This document shows positions 56,321-64,000 of a DNA stretch of 64,000 nucleotides, piece by piece. Every line of letters begins with the position of its first letter. Position 1 is the first letter of the stretch. The notes below the pieces were generated by a model. That model worked only from the letters and a program-made list of their open reading frames with translations, was not told where the DNA came from and searched no databases. This stretch comes from Rhizobiaceae bacterium. GTDB lineage: Bacteria; Pseudomonadota; Alphaproteobacteria; Rhizobiales; Rhizobiaceae. The position numbers and the translations under genes are program-made. The stretch is taken from NCBI GenBank assembly GCA_017643025.1, contig JAEPOG010000003.1:1-64000 (forward strand), written 5' to 3'.

Positions 56321-57232
56321 ATGACAGCGAAGCATTTCACCGATCTGTCGGACATGTCCGCGGAAGACCTGCGGCACATCCTTGACGACGCGCGCCGGCG
56401 CAAGGAGCGTCTCAAGGCTGGCGAGGTCGAGAAGCCGCTCGCCGGCAAGGTGCTGGCGATGATCTTCGAGAAACCGTCGACTCGCACCCGCGTGTCCTTC
56501 GATGTCGGCATGCGCCAGCTCGGCGGCGAGACCATCATGCTCACCGGCGCGGAGATGCAACTCGGCCGCTCCGAGACGATCGCCGACACGGCTCGCGTAC
56601 TGTCGCGTTACGTCGACGCGATCATGATCCGCACCACGGAGCATAACCGGCTGCGCGAGATGGCTGAGCACGCCACCGTGCCGGTGATCAACGGGCTAAC
56701 CGACGATACCCATCCATGCCAGGCGATGGCGGACGTCATGACCTTCGAGGAACATCGCGGCCCGGTGAACGACCGCCTGTTCGCCTGGACGGGCGACGGC
56801 AACAACGTGCTGCACTCCCTGATGGAAGCTTCGGCGCGTTTCGGCTTCCGCATGAACATCGCAGTGCCGGAGGGTTCCGAACCCGCGGATCATTACTTCG
56901 ACTGGACGCGCGCCAATGGCGGCCGCGTGTCGCTGACGCGTTCGCCCGAGGAAGCGGTGACCGGCGCCGACTGCATCGTCACCGACACCTGGGTCTCGAT
57001 GGGCCAGGAGCATCGCGCCCGCGGCCACAATGTCTTCAAGCCGTACCAGGTCAACGCAGAGCTGATGGCGAAGGCCAGCCCGGAGGCGCTTTTCATGCAC
57101 TGCCTGCCCGCCCATCGCGGTGAGGAAGTGACGGACGAGGTGATCGACGGGCCCAACTCCGTGGTGTTCGACGAGGCCGAGAACCGGCTTCACGCCCAGA
57201 AGGCGGTGCTAGCCTGGTGCCTCGGCGCTTGA
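56321..57232 (+). CDS. argF: Ornithine carbamoyltransferase
   Basis: A 303-residue enzyme that makes citrulline from ornithine and carbamoyl phosphate. The phosphate-binding STRTR motif is [12 protein letters not shown], the carbamoyl-binding HPCQAMAD is intact, and the ornithine-binding [11 protein letters not shown] is near the C-terminus. The start ATG 56321 lies four bases after the argD stop, so both are made from one message. Confidence 0.96.
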   Translation: MTAKHFTDLSDMSAEDLRHILDDARRRKERLKAGEVEKPLAGKVLAMIFEKPSTRTRVSFDVGMRQLGGETIMLTGAEMQLGRSETIADTARVLSRYVDAIMIRTTEHNRLREMAEHATVPVINGLTDDTHPCQAMADVMTFEEHRGPVNDRLFAWTGDGNNVLHSLMEASARFGFRMNIAVPEGSEPADHYFDWTRANGGRVSLTRSPEEAVTGADCIVTDTWVSMGQEHRARGHNVFKPYQVNAELMAKASPEALFMHCLPAHRGEEVTDEVIDGPNSVVFDEAENRLHAQKAVLAWCLGA

Positions 57233-57350
57233 AGCGCCGCCGCCGCACCCCTATTTCTGCCCGTCTGACTTCAATTTCCAACCAACGCACCTTTCGTCGC
57301 GGCCGCCTGACCGGTAGCCTCCGGCGAGAGCCGAATCGGGATTTGTCACC

Positions 57351-58370
57351 GTGAACGAGCAGAATCCGACCCTGGGCGATTTCGGTTTCGCCGGCGACGA
57401 CAATGTCGTGCCCTTCGACGTCGAGACGCTCGACGTGCGTGGCCGCGCCGTGCAGCTCGGCCCACTACTCGACCAGGTTCTCGGCCGGCACGACTATCCG
57501 GAGCCGGTGGCGAACCTGCTCGCCGAAGCTATCGTTCTCACTGTCCTGCTCGGCACGTCGCTCAAGTTCGACGGCAAGTTCATCCTGCAGACCCGCTCCG
57601 ACGGCCCTGTCGACATGCTGGTCGCCGATATCCGCACGCCGGGTTCGGTGCGCGCATATGCCCGTTACGACGCCGATCTTGTCGAGGCGGCGATCGCCGA
57701 AGGCCGCATCGCGCCGGAGCAGCTGCTTGGAACCGGCGTATTGGCGCTGACCGTCGACCAGGGCTCGCAGATGCAGCGCTACCAGGGCGTGGTCGAGCTC
57801 GACGGCACCTCGCTGGAAGACATTGCCCGCGTCTATTTCCGTCAGTCGGAGCAGATTCCGACCGAGGTGAGGCTTGGCGTCGCGCGCCAGCATCTGCCCG
57901 GACAGAACGGCTCCAGCGCCCACTGGCGCGCCGGCGGCGCGTTGATGCAGTTCCTCCCCCAGTCGCTCGAGCGCATGCGCGTACCCGATTTGCATGGCGG
58001 CGACGGCGACGACAGCGAACAGGATCAGTCTGGCCCGCCCGACGATGCCTGGCAGACGGCGCGCGCCCTGTTCCTGACGCTCGACCCGTCGGAGCTTGCC
58101 GACCCCACGGTCGGCACAGAACGGCTACTCTACCGTGTCTTCCACGAGCAGGGCGTGCGCGTTTACGACGGCACGCCTGTTGTCGATGACTGTTCCTGCT
58201 CGCGAGACAAGATCCGGCAGATCCTCGACGGCTTCACCGCCGAGGAGATCGAAGAGAGCACCGAGGACGGCGTCATAAAGGTCAATTGCGAGTTCTGCTC
58301 GACCGAGTACGAGTTCGACCCGGCGGAATTCGGCGATGCCGAGGCTGCGTCCGGCCGCACGATCAATTGA
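57351..58370 (+). CDS. hslO: Redox-regulated chaperone Hsp33
   Basis: A 339-residue holdase activated by oxidation. The zinc-binding redox switch at the C-terminus has four cysteines: CSCSRD near 279-284 and CEFCSTEY near 315-322, the CxC and CxxC pairs of the family. The N-terminal part carries the expected [23 protein letters not shown]. It starts with GTG at 57351 ([13 protein letters not shown]). It follows argF by 118 bp and ends overlapping the convergent apaG by eight bases. Confidence 0.94.
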   Translation: MNEQNPTLGDFGFAGDDNVVPFDVETLDVRGRAVQLGPLLDQVLGRHDYPEPVANLLAEAIVLTVLLGTSLKFDGKFILQTRSDGPVDMLVADIRTPGSVRAYARYDADLVEAAIAEGRIAPEQLLGTGVLALTVDQGSQMQRYQGVVELDGTSLEDIARVYFRQSEQIPTEVRLGVARQHLPGQNGSSAHWRAGGALMQFLPQSLERMRVPDLHGGDGDDSEQDQSGPPDDAWQTARALFLTLDPSELADPTVGTERLLYRVFHEQGVRVYDGTPVVDDCSCSRDKIRQILDGFTAEEIEESTEDGVIKVNCEFCSTEYEFDPAEFGDAEAASGRTIN

Positions 58371-58755
58371 CCGATCGAGCCTCGCCGGGCACGTCCAGCG
58401 AAAACGCCGGAATATCGATCTCGAACGTCTCGCCGTCGGGCGCGGTCATCGTGTACTCGCCGACCATGAAGCCCGACGGCGTCGTCAGCGGGCAGCCCGA
58501 CGTGTACTGGTAGCTGTCGCCCGGATCGAGCTCGGGCTGGTCGCCGACCACGCCGTCGCCGCGCACTTCCTGCACGCGGCCATTCGCGTCGGTGATGCGC
58601 CAGTGGCGCGACATAAGCTTCACCGGCCGGTTCGAATGATTGGCGATGGTGATACGGTAAGCCCAGAAATATTCGTTGTCAGCGGGGTTCGAGCGGTCCT
58701 CCAGGAAGAACGGCTCCGCCCTCACCTCGATGTCCCGGGTAATTGCCTTGTACAT
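58363..58755 (-). CDS. apaG: ApaG protein
   Basis: A 130-residue protein with the single beta-sandwich fold of ApaG ([93 protein letters not shown]). The GDGVVGDQP and [12 protein letters not shown] segments are diagnostic. Genetic work links ApaG to Co2+/Mg2+ tolerance, but its biochemistry is unclear. It converges with hslO. Confidence 0.94.
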   Translation of the reverse strand: MYKAITRDIEVRAEPFFLEDRSNPADNEYFWAYRITIANHSNRPVKLMSRHWRITDANGRVQEVRGDGVVGDQPELDPGDSYQYTSGCPLTTPSGFMVGEYTMTAPDGETFEIDIPAFSLDVPGEARSVN

Positions 58756-58860
58756 GTCAGCCCTTGCATGCCCTTCGATGCCACTGCCGGCTAATTGGTG
58801 TTGTGGCCGTGCGGGACAATAGTATGGTCCCGATCATGGCCAAACACCGGCGATTGAAGA

Positions 58861-59481
58861 ATGCTTGACGGCTGGGCGCGCCGCCGCATCGACCCGGCGC
58901 TCGACCGCATTGCGCGGCTGCTCGTTCGCGCCGGCGCCACCCCGAACGCGATCACTATCGCATCCTGTTTCGTCGGTCTGGCGGCGGCCGGCGCCATCGC
59001 AGCCGGCGATCTGCTGATCGGGTTGATCCTGCTTCTCGTCAGCCGCCTCGGCGACGGGCTCGACGGTGCGGTAGCAAAGATCACCGGCAGCACCGACCTT
59101 GGCGGCTTCCTCGATATAGTGCTCGACTTCGTTTTCTACGGCGCGATCCCGCTCGGCTTCGTGTTGCTTGACCCGGACGCGAACGCCGTTGCCGGCGCGG
59201 TTCTGATCTTTTCCTTCTACGTGAACGGCGCCAGCTTCCTCGCCTATGCGGTGATGGCTGAAAAGCGCGGTGAGACGACCAGCGCGCGCGGCGCCAAGTC
59301 GCTCTTCTTCACGACCGGCCTTGCAGAAGCGACCGAGACGATCCTCTTCTTCGTCGCCTTCTGCCTGTTCCCGTCCTGGTTCGCGGAGCTCGCCTATGTG
59401 TTCGCGGCGATTACCTTCTACACCGCCCTGTCGCGTATCGTGCTCGCATTTGAATCGTTCAGGAAAGAGGACGGGCAATGA
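58861..59481 (+). CDS. CDP-alcohol phosphatidyltransferase family protein
   Basis: A 206-residue membrane enzyme with about five segments. The CDP-alcohol motif D-G-x2-A-(R)-x-G-x3-D-x3-D is read in SRLGDGLDGAVAKITGSTDLGGFLDIVLDF: the aspartates are present, with Lys in place of the usual Arg after Ala. Members join a CDP-lipid to an alcohol such as glycerol phosphate or inositol; which one cannot be told. It is flanked by apaG and metZ on the opposite strand, so it is transcribed alone. Confidence 0.85.
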   Translation: MLDGWARRRIDPALDRIARLLVRAGATPNAITIASCFVGLAAAGAIAAGDLLIGLILLLVSRLGDGLDGAVAKITGSTDLGGFLDIVLDFVFYGAIPLGFVLLDPDANAVAGAVLIFSFYVNGASFLAYAVMAEKRGETTSARGAKSLFFTTGLAEATETILFFVAFCLFPSWFAELAYVFAAITFYTALSRIVLAFESFRKEDGQ

Positions 59482-59520
59482 CCCGCTCAGCCTCGGCACC
59501 CTTCCCTCATGGGGAGGGAA

Positions 59521-60720
59521 CTACGCAACCTTCTCCAGCGCCTGGTCGAGATCGGCAATGAGATCGTCCGCGTCTTCCAGTCCGACCGACAGCCGGATCG
59601 TGCCGGGATTGATGCCGAGCTCGGCCCGCGCCTCGTCGGTCAGGTTCTTGTGCGTCGTGGTCGCCGGGTGCGTGACGAGGCTCTTGGCGTCGCCGAGATT
59701 GTTGGAGATGCGGATGATCTCGAGTGCGTTCTGGGTCGTGAACGCGCCCTTCTTGCCGCCCTTCACTTCGAAGCACACCAGCGTCGACCCGCCCTTCATC
59801 TGGCGGGCGATGATGTCGGCCTGCGGGTGGTCGTTGCGGCCCGGATAGATAACCTTCGCCACTTTCGGATGGCAGGCGAGATGACCGGCCACGCGCCCGG
59901 CGCTTTCGGTCTGCTGCTTGACCCGCAGAGGCAGGGTCTCCAGCCCCTTCAGCATCGTCCAGGCATTGAACGGCGACATCGAGGGCCCGGTGTGGCGGTA
60001 GTAGTCGTGCAGATTCTTGTCGATCCACTCCTTGTCGGAAAGGATCACGCCCCCGAGGCAGCGGCCCTGGCCGTCCACATGTTTGGTGGTCGAATAGACG
60101 ACCACATGCGCGCCGAGTTCCAGCGGCTTCTGCTGCAGCGGCGTTGCGAACACATTGTCGACCACGACACGTGCGCCAATCGAATTGGCGATGTCCGCCA
60201 CCGCCGCGATGTCGATCACTTCGAGCGTCGGATTGGTCGGGCTTTCGAGGAAGAACAGCTTGGTGTTGGGCCGCACGGCGGCCTGCCATTGCTCCATCTT
60301 GGTGCCGTCGACCAGCGTGGTCTCGATGCCGTATTTCGGCATCAGCGTCTCGACCACCCAGCGGCAGGAGCCGAACAGGGCGCGCGCCGCGACCACGTGG
60401 TCGCCGGCGCCAACGCTGCACAGCAGCGCCGCCGTAACCGCCGCCATGCCGGATGCGGTGGCGCGCGCATCCTCCGCGCCTTCCATCAGGCACATGCGCT
60501 GCTCGAACATATGGACGGTGGGGTTCGCATAGCGCGAATAGATGAACCCGGGCTCCTCGCCCTTGAAGCGCGCTTCCGCCGCTTCCGCGCTGTCGTAGAC
60601 AAAGCCCTGCGTCAGGTAGAGCGCTTCGGACGTCTCGCCGAAGGAGGACCGCATCGTCCCGCCATGCACCAGTTCGGTGGCGGGTTTCAGCGTGCGCTTG
60701 GTTCCAGCATCCATATTCAT
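59521..60720 (-). CDS. metZ: O-succinylhomoserine sulfhydrylase
   Basis: A 399-residue gamma-family PLP enzyme (Cys/Met metabolism) that makes homocysteine from O-succinylhomoserine and sulfide. The PLP lysine is Lys213 (VVYSTTKHVDGQGRCLGG). The SRYANPTVHMFEQR and RATASGMAAV segments fit MetZ. Expression is under a SAM-II riboswitch and terminator just upstream, and the ATG lies about 12 bases after the terminator's last T. GGGG provides the ribosome site. Confidence 0.95.
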   Translation of the reverse strand: MNMDAGTKRTLKPATELVHGGTMRSSFGETSEALYLTQGFVYDSAEAAEARFKGEEPGFIYSRYANPTVHMFEQRMCLMEGAEDARATASGMAAVTAALLCSVGAGDHVVAARALFGSCRWVVETLMPKYGIETTLVDGTKMEQWQAAVRPNTKLFFLESPTNPTLEVIDIAAVADIANSIGARVVVDNVFATPLQQKPLELGAHVVVYSTTKHVDGQGRCLGGVILSDKEWIDKNLHDYYRHTGPSMSPFNAWTMLKGLETLPLRVKQQTESAGRVAGHLACHPKVAKVIYPGRNDHPQADIIARQMKGGSTLVCFEVKGGKKGAFTTQNALEIIRISNNLGDAKSLVTHPATTTHKNLTDEARAELGINPGTIRLSVGLEDADDLIADLDQALEKVA

Positions 60721-60732
60721 TGCCCCAAAAAC

Positions 60733-60762
60733 AAAAAAACCGGCCGCAAATCGCTGGCCGGT
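60733..60762 (-). terminator. Intrinsic terminator in the metZ leader
   Basis: Read on the minus strand, ACCGGCC / GGCCGGT with a 10-base loop is followed by seven T. It sits between the SAM-II riboswitch and the metZ start, so it is the probable off-switch used when SAM is bound. Confidence 0.85.
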
Positions 60763-60780
60763 CCGTCACGGGTTCGGTCC

Positions 60781-60832
60781 TTTAGCGACTTGTTTAACGT
60801 GGCTGCAAGCCGACCGGCCAAATCACCACGGG
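60781..60832 (-). promoter_or_regulatory. SAM-II riboswitch upstream of metZ
   Basis: On the minus strand the segment starts CGTGGTGATTTGGCCGG, continues CTTGCAGCCACG, and ends TTAAACAAGTCGCTAAA. CGTGG at 60830-60826 pairs with CCACG at 60802-60798 to form the first helix, and the TTAAAC..GCTAAA tail provides the pseudoknot strand. This is the conserved SAM-II (metA motif) arrangement of alphaproteobacteria, where it precedes metA, metZ and related genes. A TTGACG at 60869-60864 may be its -35. Confidence 0.95.
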
Positions 60833-60908
60833 ATAAATGTCCTTTAGACGCCGCTCCCGCTTGCGTCAATTGCAGGCTGGCATAAACCTCCCCGCGCGGA
60901 GGTCAAAG

Positions 60909-62003
60909 GTGCGCAAGACAGGCATTCTTCCCGACCGGGATATCGCAGCACTGTTCGAGACCGGCGCGCTTGTTTCGGAGCGTCGGCCGGACGGCGACCA
61001 GATCCAGCCGGCGAGCCTCGATCTCCGGCTGGGCTCGACGGCCTATCGCGTTCGCGCCAGCTTTCTCCCGGGCGAACGCCACAAGGTGGCCGACAAGCTG
61101 ACGGCGCTGAAGCTGCACGAGATAGACCTGTCCGGCGGCGCGGTGCTGGAGACCGGCTGCGTCTACATCGTGCCGCTGATGGAGAGCCTCGCGCTTCCAC
61201 ACGACGTGGCGGCGTCGGCCAACCCGAAAAGCTCCACCGGCCGCCTCGACATCTTCACCCGCGTCATGACCGACAATGGCCGCGAGTTCGACAAGATACC
61301 GGCCGGCTACCACGGTCCGCTCTACATGGAGGTCAGCCCGCGCACATTCCCAATCGTGGTGCGCGCCGGCTCGCGGCTGGCGCAGATACGCTTCCGGCGT
61401 GGCGCGCCGCTGCTGAGCGAGGGCGATCTCGCCGCCCTCCACAGGAGCGAAACGCTCGTCGCCTCCGACGAACCCAACATTTCCGGCAGCGGCATTGCCT
61501 TGTCGATCGATCTGCGCGGCGACGACAGCGGCCTGGTCGGCTACCGCGCCAAGCACCATACGGGCCTGATCGACGTCGACCTCAAGGCCGCACACGACAT
61601 TCTGGATTTCTGGGATCCGCTTTATGCGCGCGGCCCCGGCGAACTCGTTCTCGACCCGGACGAGTTCTACATCCTCGCCTCGCGCGAGGCGGTGCATGTG
61701 CCGCCGGACTACGCGGCGGAGATGACGCCGTTCGATCCGCTGGTCGGCGAATTCCGTGTCCACTATGCCGGTTTCTTCGATCCCGGTTTCGGCCATTCGG
61801 AGGCGGGCGGCACCGGCAGCCGCGCCGTGCTTGAGGTGCGTAGCCACGAAGTGCCTTTCATCCTGGAACACGGCCAGACGGTTGGCCGCCTCGTCTACGA
61901 GCACATGCTGTCGCGGCCGGAAAAGCTCTACGGCACCGCGCTGTCCTCCAACTATCAGGCGCAAGGCCTGAAGCTGTCGAAGCATTTCCGCGCCGCCGGT
62001 TGA
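60909..62003 (+). CDS. 2'-Deoxycytidine 5'-triphosphate deaminase, two-domain type
   Basis: A 364-residue protein of the dUTPase/dCTP-deaminase fold, about twice the length of classical Dcd, with two related halves (IQPASLDLRLGSTAYRVR and, in the second half, ALSIDLRGDDSGLVGYRAK). The nucleotide motif SANPKSSTGRLDIFTRVMTD and the C-terminal EHGQTVGRLVYEHML are present. It helps supply dUMP and limits uracil in DNA. The start is GTG 60909, six bases after a perfect GGAGG; the frame is open upstream into the metZ riboswitch region. It diverges from metZ. Confidence 0.9.
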   Translation: MRKTGILPDRDIAALFETGALVSERRPDGDQIQPASLDLRLGSTAYRVRASFLPGERHKVADKLTALKLHEIDLSGGAVLETGCVYIVPLMESLALPHDVAASANPKSSTGRLDIFTRVMTDNGREFDKIPAGYHGPLYMEVSPRTFPIVVRAGSRLAQIRFRRGAPLLSEGDLAALHRSETLVASDEPNISGSGIALSIDLRGDDSGLVGYRAKHHTGLIDVDLKAAHDILDFWDPLYARGPGELVLDPDEFYILASREAVHVPPDYAAEMTPFDPLVGEFRVHYAGFFDPGFGHSEAGGTGSRAVLEVRSHEVPFILEHGQTVGRLVYEHMLSRPEKLYGTALSSNYQAQGLKLSKHFRAAG

Positions 62004-62032
62004 GGCTGAGGCGCGCTGCTCCACACCCGCAG

Positions 62033-62350
62033 CTAGTCGCTGATGCTCTTCATATAGGCAATGATCCCGCCGATCTGCGGCGGCGTGAAGATGAACTCCG
62101 GCATGTCCGGATGGCCGACAACGATGCCTTCGCCAAGCGCCTCTTCCAGCCCCTCTAGCGGGTAGCGCTGCGACAATATCCGGAAAGGCGGTGCCTCCGG
62201 ATGCGTGCTTTTGCTCACACGGTCCACGGCGTGACAGGTAGCACAGTTCTCCAGCACCAGTACCCTGCCATATTCGACATCAGCCGCGTCATCGGCCAGA
62301 GCCGATCCAGCCAGCAGGAGACTCGCAAATAGCGTAACGCCCGATCGCAT
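62033..62350 (-). CDS. Small periplasmic class I cytochrome c
   Basis: A 105-residue exported protein. The signal peptide (MRSGVTLFASLLLAGSALA) is followed by the mature haem protein with CATCH (Cys36, Cys39, His40) and the axial Met in GHPDMPEFIFTPPQIGGIIAYM. It is a small electron carrier, close to those that follow sulfide or alcohol dehydrogenases, but no partner enzyme is adjacent. ATG 62350 opens the signal peptide. Confidence 0.88.
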   Translation of the reverse strand: MRSGVTLFASLLLAGSALADDAADVEYGRVLVLENCATCHAVDRVSKSTHPEAPPFRILSQRYPLEGLEEALGEGIVVGHPDMPEFIFTPPQIGGIIAYMKSISD

Positions 62351-62570
62351 CCGATGCTCCCCGGATTGGTTGTCGTCGGAGAACCTGTCCGACATCGCAA
62401 CGGTTCGCGCCTTGATCGGTGTCAAGTCGGGTCAGAGCGGCTACTCCATCGCAGACGCACGCAAGCGCCCTGATCTCGGCGAGGGTGATTGCGGCTCCTG
62501 TTACTGCCGCCCCCAGTTCGGAATGGTCGAAGCACTTCCGCGCCGAAAGCCGCGTTTGCCCAGGCGCGCG

Positions 62571-63395
62571 CTACCAATCGGCCTTTGGGATGAGCTCCAC
62601 GCCGTAATGCTCAAGCGTTCCCGGCACGATCTCGTTGAACATGTGTGTGGCGAGGTAGCTGAGATGCTGCTGCGCCTCATCCTTGATGGGCTGCGGCACC
62701 TGCGGATGGTCCCGCACGAAGACGAGGAACATGAACTCGTAGGAATTGCCGCTGCCAAAGGCCATCTGCGCCTCGAAGTCGAGCACGGCGTCGCAGACCT
62801 TACGCCCCCTGCCCGCGTGTAGCCCGCGCGTGCAGACCACATGGCCCGGCTCGTCCGGTAGCGCCCTGCCGTCCGGCAGCAGCTTGTGCTTGATCGTGTG
62901 CCGCGCCTCATGCACCAGCGAGTAGGTCGGCCTCAGCCGCTTGCCGTTGCTGAAGAAGTTGTCGGTGAGAAACACGGCCGAACGTGACGGGTCGTTCTCG
63001 TCGAAGAAGACCTGCGCCTCGGTTCTCGTGCCGGCGCCATCCTTGTCGAGCGATGACGTGTAGCGGATGGCGTTCTCGCCCAGGCTGAGGATCAGCTTGA
63101 GCATGTCGTAGAAGTCGGTCTGCTCGTCTTCGAATGGCCGCCATGAATCCAGGTCACCGATCGCCCGCGCCAGCAAATGGTTCCGGTCGCGCCCGTCGCA
63201 TCGGAAGTTGTCATGCGTGTCGAGGTCGATGTCGAAGAAGTGCGGCGCGGGGTCGATATGAAAGTCGGGCACATAGCGTTCGACATAGGCACGGTTGAGG
63301 TCCGGGCAGCTTTGTTCGGCGCGGGCGCCAACGGCCGCGAGAGCGGCGAAGGCAATGACGGCACATTTCAGCGCTTGCCTGCCGATTGCTCTCAC
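62571..63395 (-). CDS. Secreted protein of unknown family with an HEXXH motif
   Basis: A 274-residue exported protein with a signal peptide (MRAIGRQALKCAVIAFAALAAVGARA, cleaved near 26). Residues 162-166 read HEARH in SLVHEARHTIKHKLL, the zinc-binding motif of gluzincin-type metallopeptidases, and VLDFEAQMAFG further on could give the third ligand. Four cysteines (SCPDL, FRCDG, VVCTR, KVCDA) may form disulfides. The family is not recognised. A zinc peptidase is possible but a single HEXXH also occurs by chance; the position after a signal peptide, in a helix-like context, raises the odds. Confidence 0.6.
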   Translation of the reverse strand: MRAIGRQALKCAVIAFAALAAVGARAEQSCPDLNRAYVERYVPDFHIDPAPHFFDIDLDTHDNFRCDGRDRNHLLARAIGDLDSWRPFEDEQTDFYDMLKLILSLGENAIRYTSSLDKDGAGTRTEAQVFFDENDPSRSAVFLTDNFFSNGKRLRPTYSLVHEARHTIKHKLLPDGRALPDEPGHVVCTRGLHAGRGRKVCDAVLDFEAQMAFGSGNSYEFMFLVFVRDHPQVPQPIKDEAQQHLSYLATHMFNEIVPGTLEHYGVELIPKADW

Positions 63396-63536
63396 TCCTC
63401 CTGCATCCCGGATTGGAACACGCCCTATTAGGGAGACGATTGTGATCCAGCTTTGACGCTGCGTAAACGGCAGACCTCGGCCACGCGCGGCGAGTATATG
63501 TCGGTACAGGAACGTTCGGCGCGGTCTGGGTCACGA

Positions 63537-64000
63537 CTACCGGTTCGGTCCTTCGAAGTCGGTCGCGCAGCTGTCGGGCAGGGCTTCCCGGCCGCCACCC
63601 GTCGCAAAATCGGCGCTTGCCCCGGCCGCCAGTTTCACCGTCATCCGGTCGTGAGACTTGAGGGCTTCGAACAGCCCCTCAAACGCCTTCGAACACGCCT
63701 CGCACGTCGTGACGCCGACGCCGTCTTCGTCAGTGTGTATCGTGAATTCCGTCTCGCCGACCGCGGCGGTCACCGGCTCGTGGCTTCCGGGGGACTGGCC
63801 GCCGACCTCCACGAACATGATCACGCCGTAGCCCTTGCCGCCCCTGTCGCAGCTGATGATGAATGAGTTCTGTTGCCCGTTCTGAACCCTGTACTCGAAG
63901 AAGCCCTGACCGAACCCGATCGTCCAGTCGCCGATCTGCTCGACCGGAGCCGGCGTTGTGGCAAGTGTGGCGGCAAACGCCAGTGCAATTGTTTCTTTCA
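63537..64000 (-). CDS. Exported protein of unknown function, truncated by the window end by one base
   Basis: About 154 residues are readable on the minus strand, starting K-E-T-I-A-L-A-F-A-A-T-L-A right after what should be an ATG whose first base lies just outside the window. The N-terminus is a signal peptide (ETIALAFAATLATTPA). The mature part has cysteines in FIISCDRGG, TTCEACSKAF and PDSCATDF, which may form disulfides. Resemblance to any family is not apparent. The stop is at 63537. Confidence 0.6.
   Translation of the reverse strand, partial: KETIALAFAATLATTPAPVEQIGDWTIGFGQGFFEYRVQNGQQNSFIISCDRGGKGYGVIMFVEVGGQSPGSHEPVTAAVGETEFTIHTDEDGVGVTTCEACSKAFEGLFEALKSHDRMTVKLAAGASADFATGGGREALPDSCATDFEGPNR

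Noticed and set aside
63452..63470. TTTGACGCTGCGTAAACGG upstream of the HEXXH gene, similar to the MerR operator
   Set aside because: It is one base shorter than the two good copies, so the half-sites are out of register, and the gene has no link to acyl-CoA breakdown. It may be chance.

Overview
The window is GC-rich, densely packed chromosomal DNA from an alphaproteobacterium, most likely a member of the Hyphomicrobiales (Rhizobiales) close to Mesorhizobium and other Phyllobacteriaceae. The evidence is the gcrA gene with a GANTC-rich upstream region, a class I lysyl-tRNA synthetase, a SAM-II riboswitch in front of metZ, a PodJ-like polarity factor, and the gene order argD-argF-hslO-apaG. 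I see no rRNA, tRNA, insertion sequence, prophage or CRISPR array. Coding density and codon style are even throughout, so this looks like core chromosome with a few accessory modules.

Layout. Positions 1-2800 hold the end of an oxidoreductase, an alpha/beta-hydrolase fused to OsmC, a GFA-family protein and a degenerate GGDEF protein. Positions 2890-10240 carry a complete five-step histidine utilisation cluster: hutI-hutH-hutG-hutU on the minus strand and hutF-hutC on the plus strand, diverging from a shared 20-bp HutC operator. Positions 10290-14600 encode two secreted trypsin-like proteases and an exported MORN-repeat protein. Positions 14600-16740 hold a nitronate monooxygenase-like enzyme and a membrane-anchored unknown. 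Positions 16750-23750 hold the four-part ligase-associated DNA repair set (ATP-dependent ligase, exonuclease, DEXH helicase, phosphoesterase) with a TPR-methyltransferase inside it. Positions 23750-29840 hold a DUF3429/TIGR02186/TauE operon and a 1235-residue PodJ-like protein.

Positions 30270-39750 form a beta-oxidation cluster: a MerR regulator, two acyl-CoA dehydrogenases, hotdog thioesterases, a GST, a thiolase, an isochorismatase-like hydrolase and the FadJ-type multienzyme. A MerR-type palindrome precedes the first dehydrogenase, and a copy identical at 19 of 20 positions lies before the nitronate monooxygenase-like gene 15 kb away, which suggests one regulon. Positions 39800-46320 hold assorted genes: an HCCA isomerase-like protein, a SnoaL-like protein, an S24 repressor, a nuclease-like protein, lysK, terB-like, a sterol desaturase-like protein and an orphan solute-binding protein.

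Positions 46470-48750 carry a quorum-sensing unit, luxR-luxI-crotonase, with a lux-box-like palindrome placed about 42 bp before the predicted start of luxI transcription. A large glycosyltransferase follows. Positions 51080-54710 hold ppk2, phoR, phoU (without the pst transporter genes that usually lie between them) and gcrA. Positions 54711-64000 hold a structured leader with an intrinsic terminator before argD, then argF, hslO, apaG, a CDP-alcohol phosphatidyltransferase, metZ under a SAM-II riboswitch, a two-domain dCTP deaminase, a small cytochrome c, a secreted protein with an HEXXH motif, and an exported protein cut by the window end.

The observations I think most deserve a second look are the luxI-crotonase pair with its lux box, the shared MerR operator, the six GANTC sites before gcrA, the alternative-fold leader before argD, the pst-less phoR-phoU pair, and the HEXXH secreted protein.
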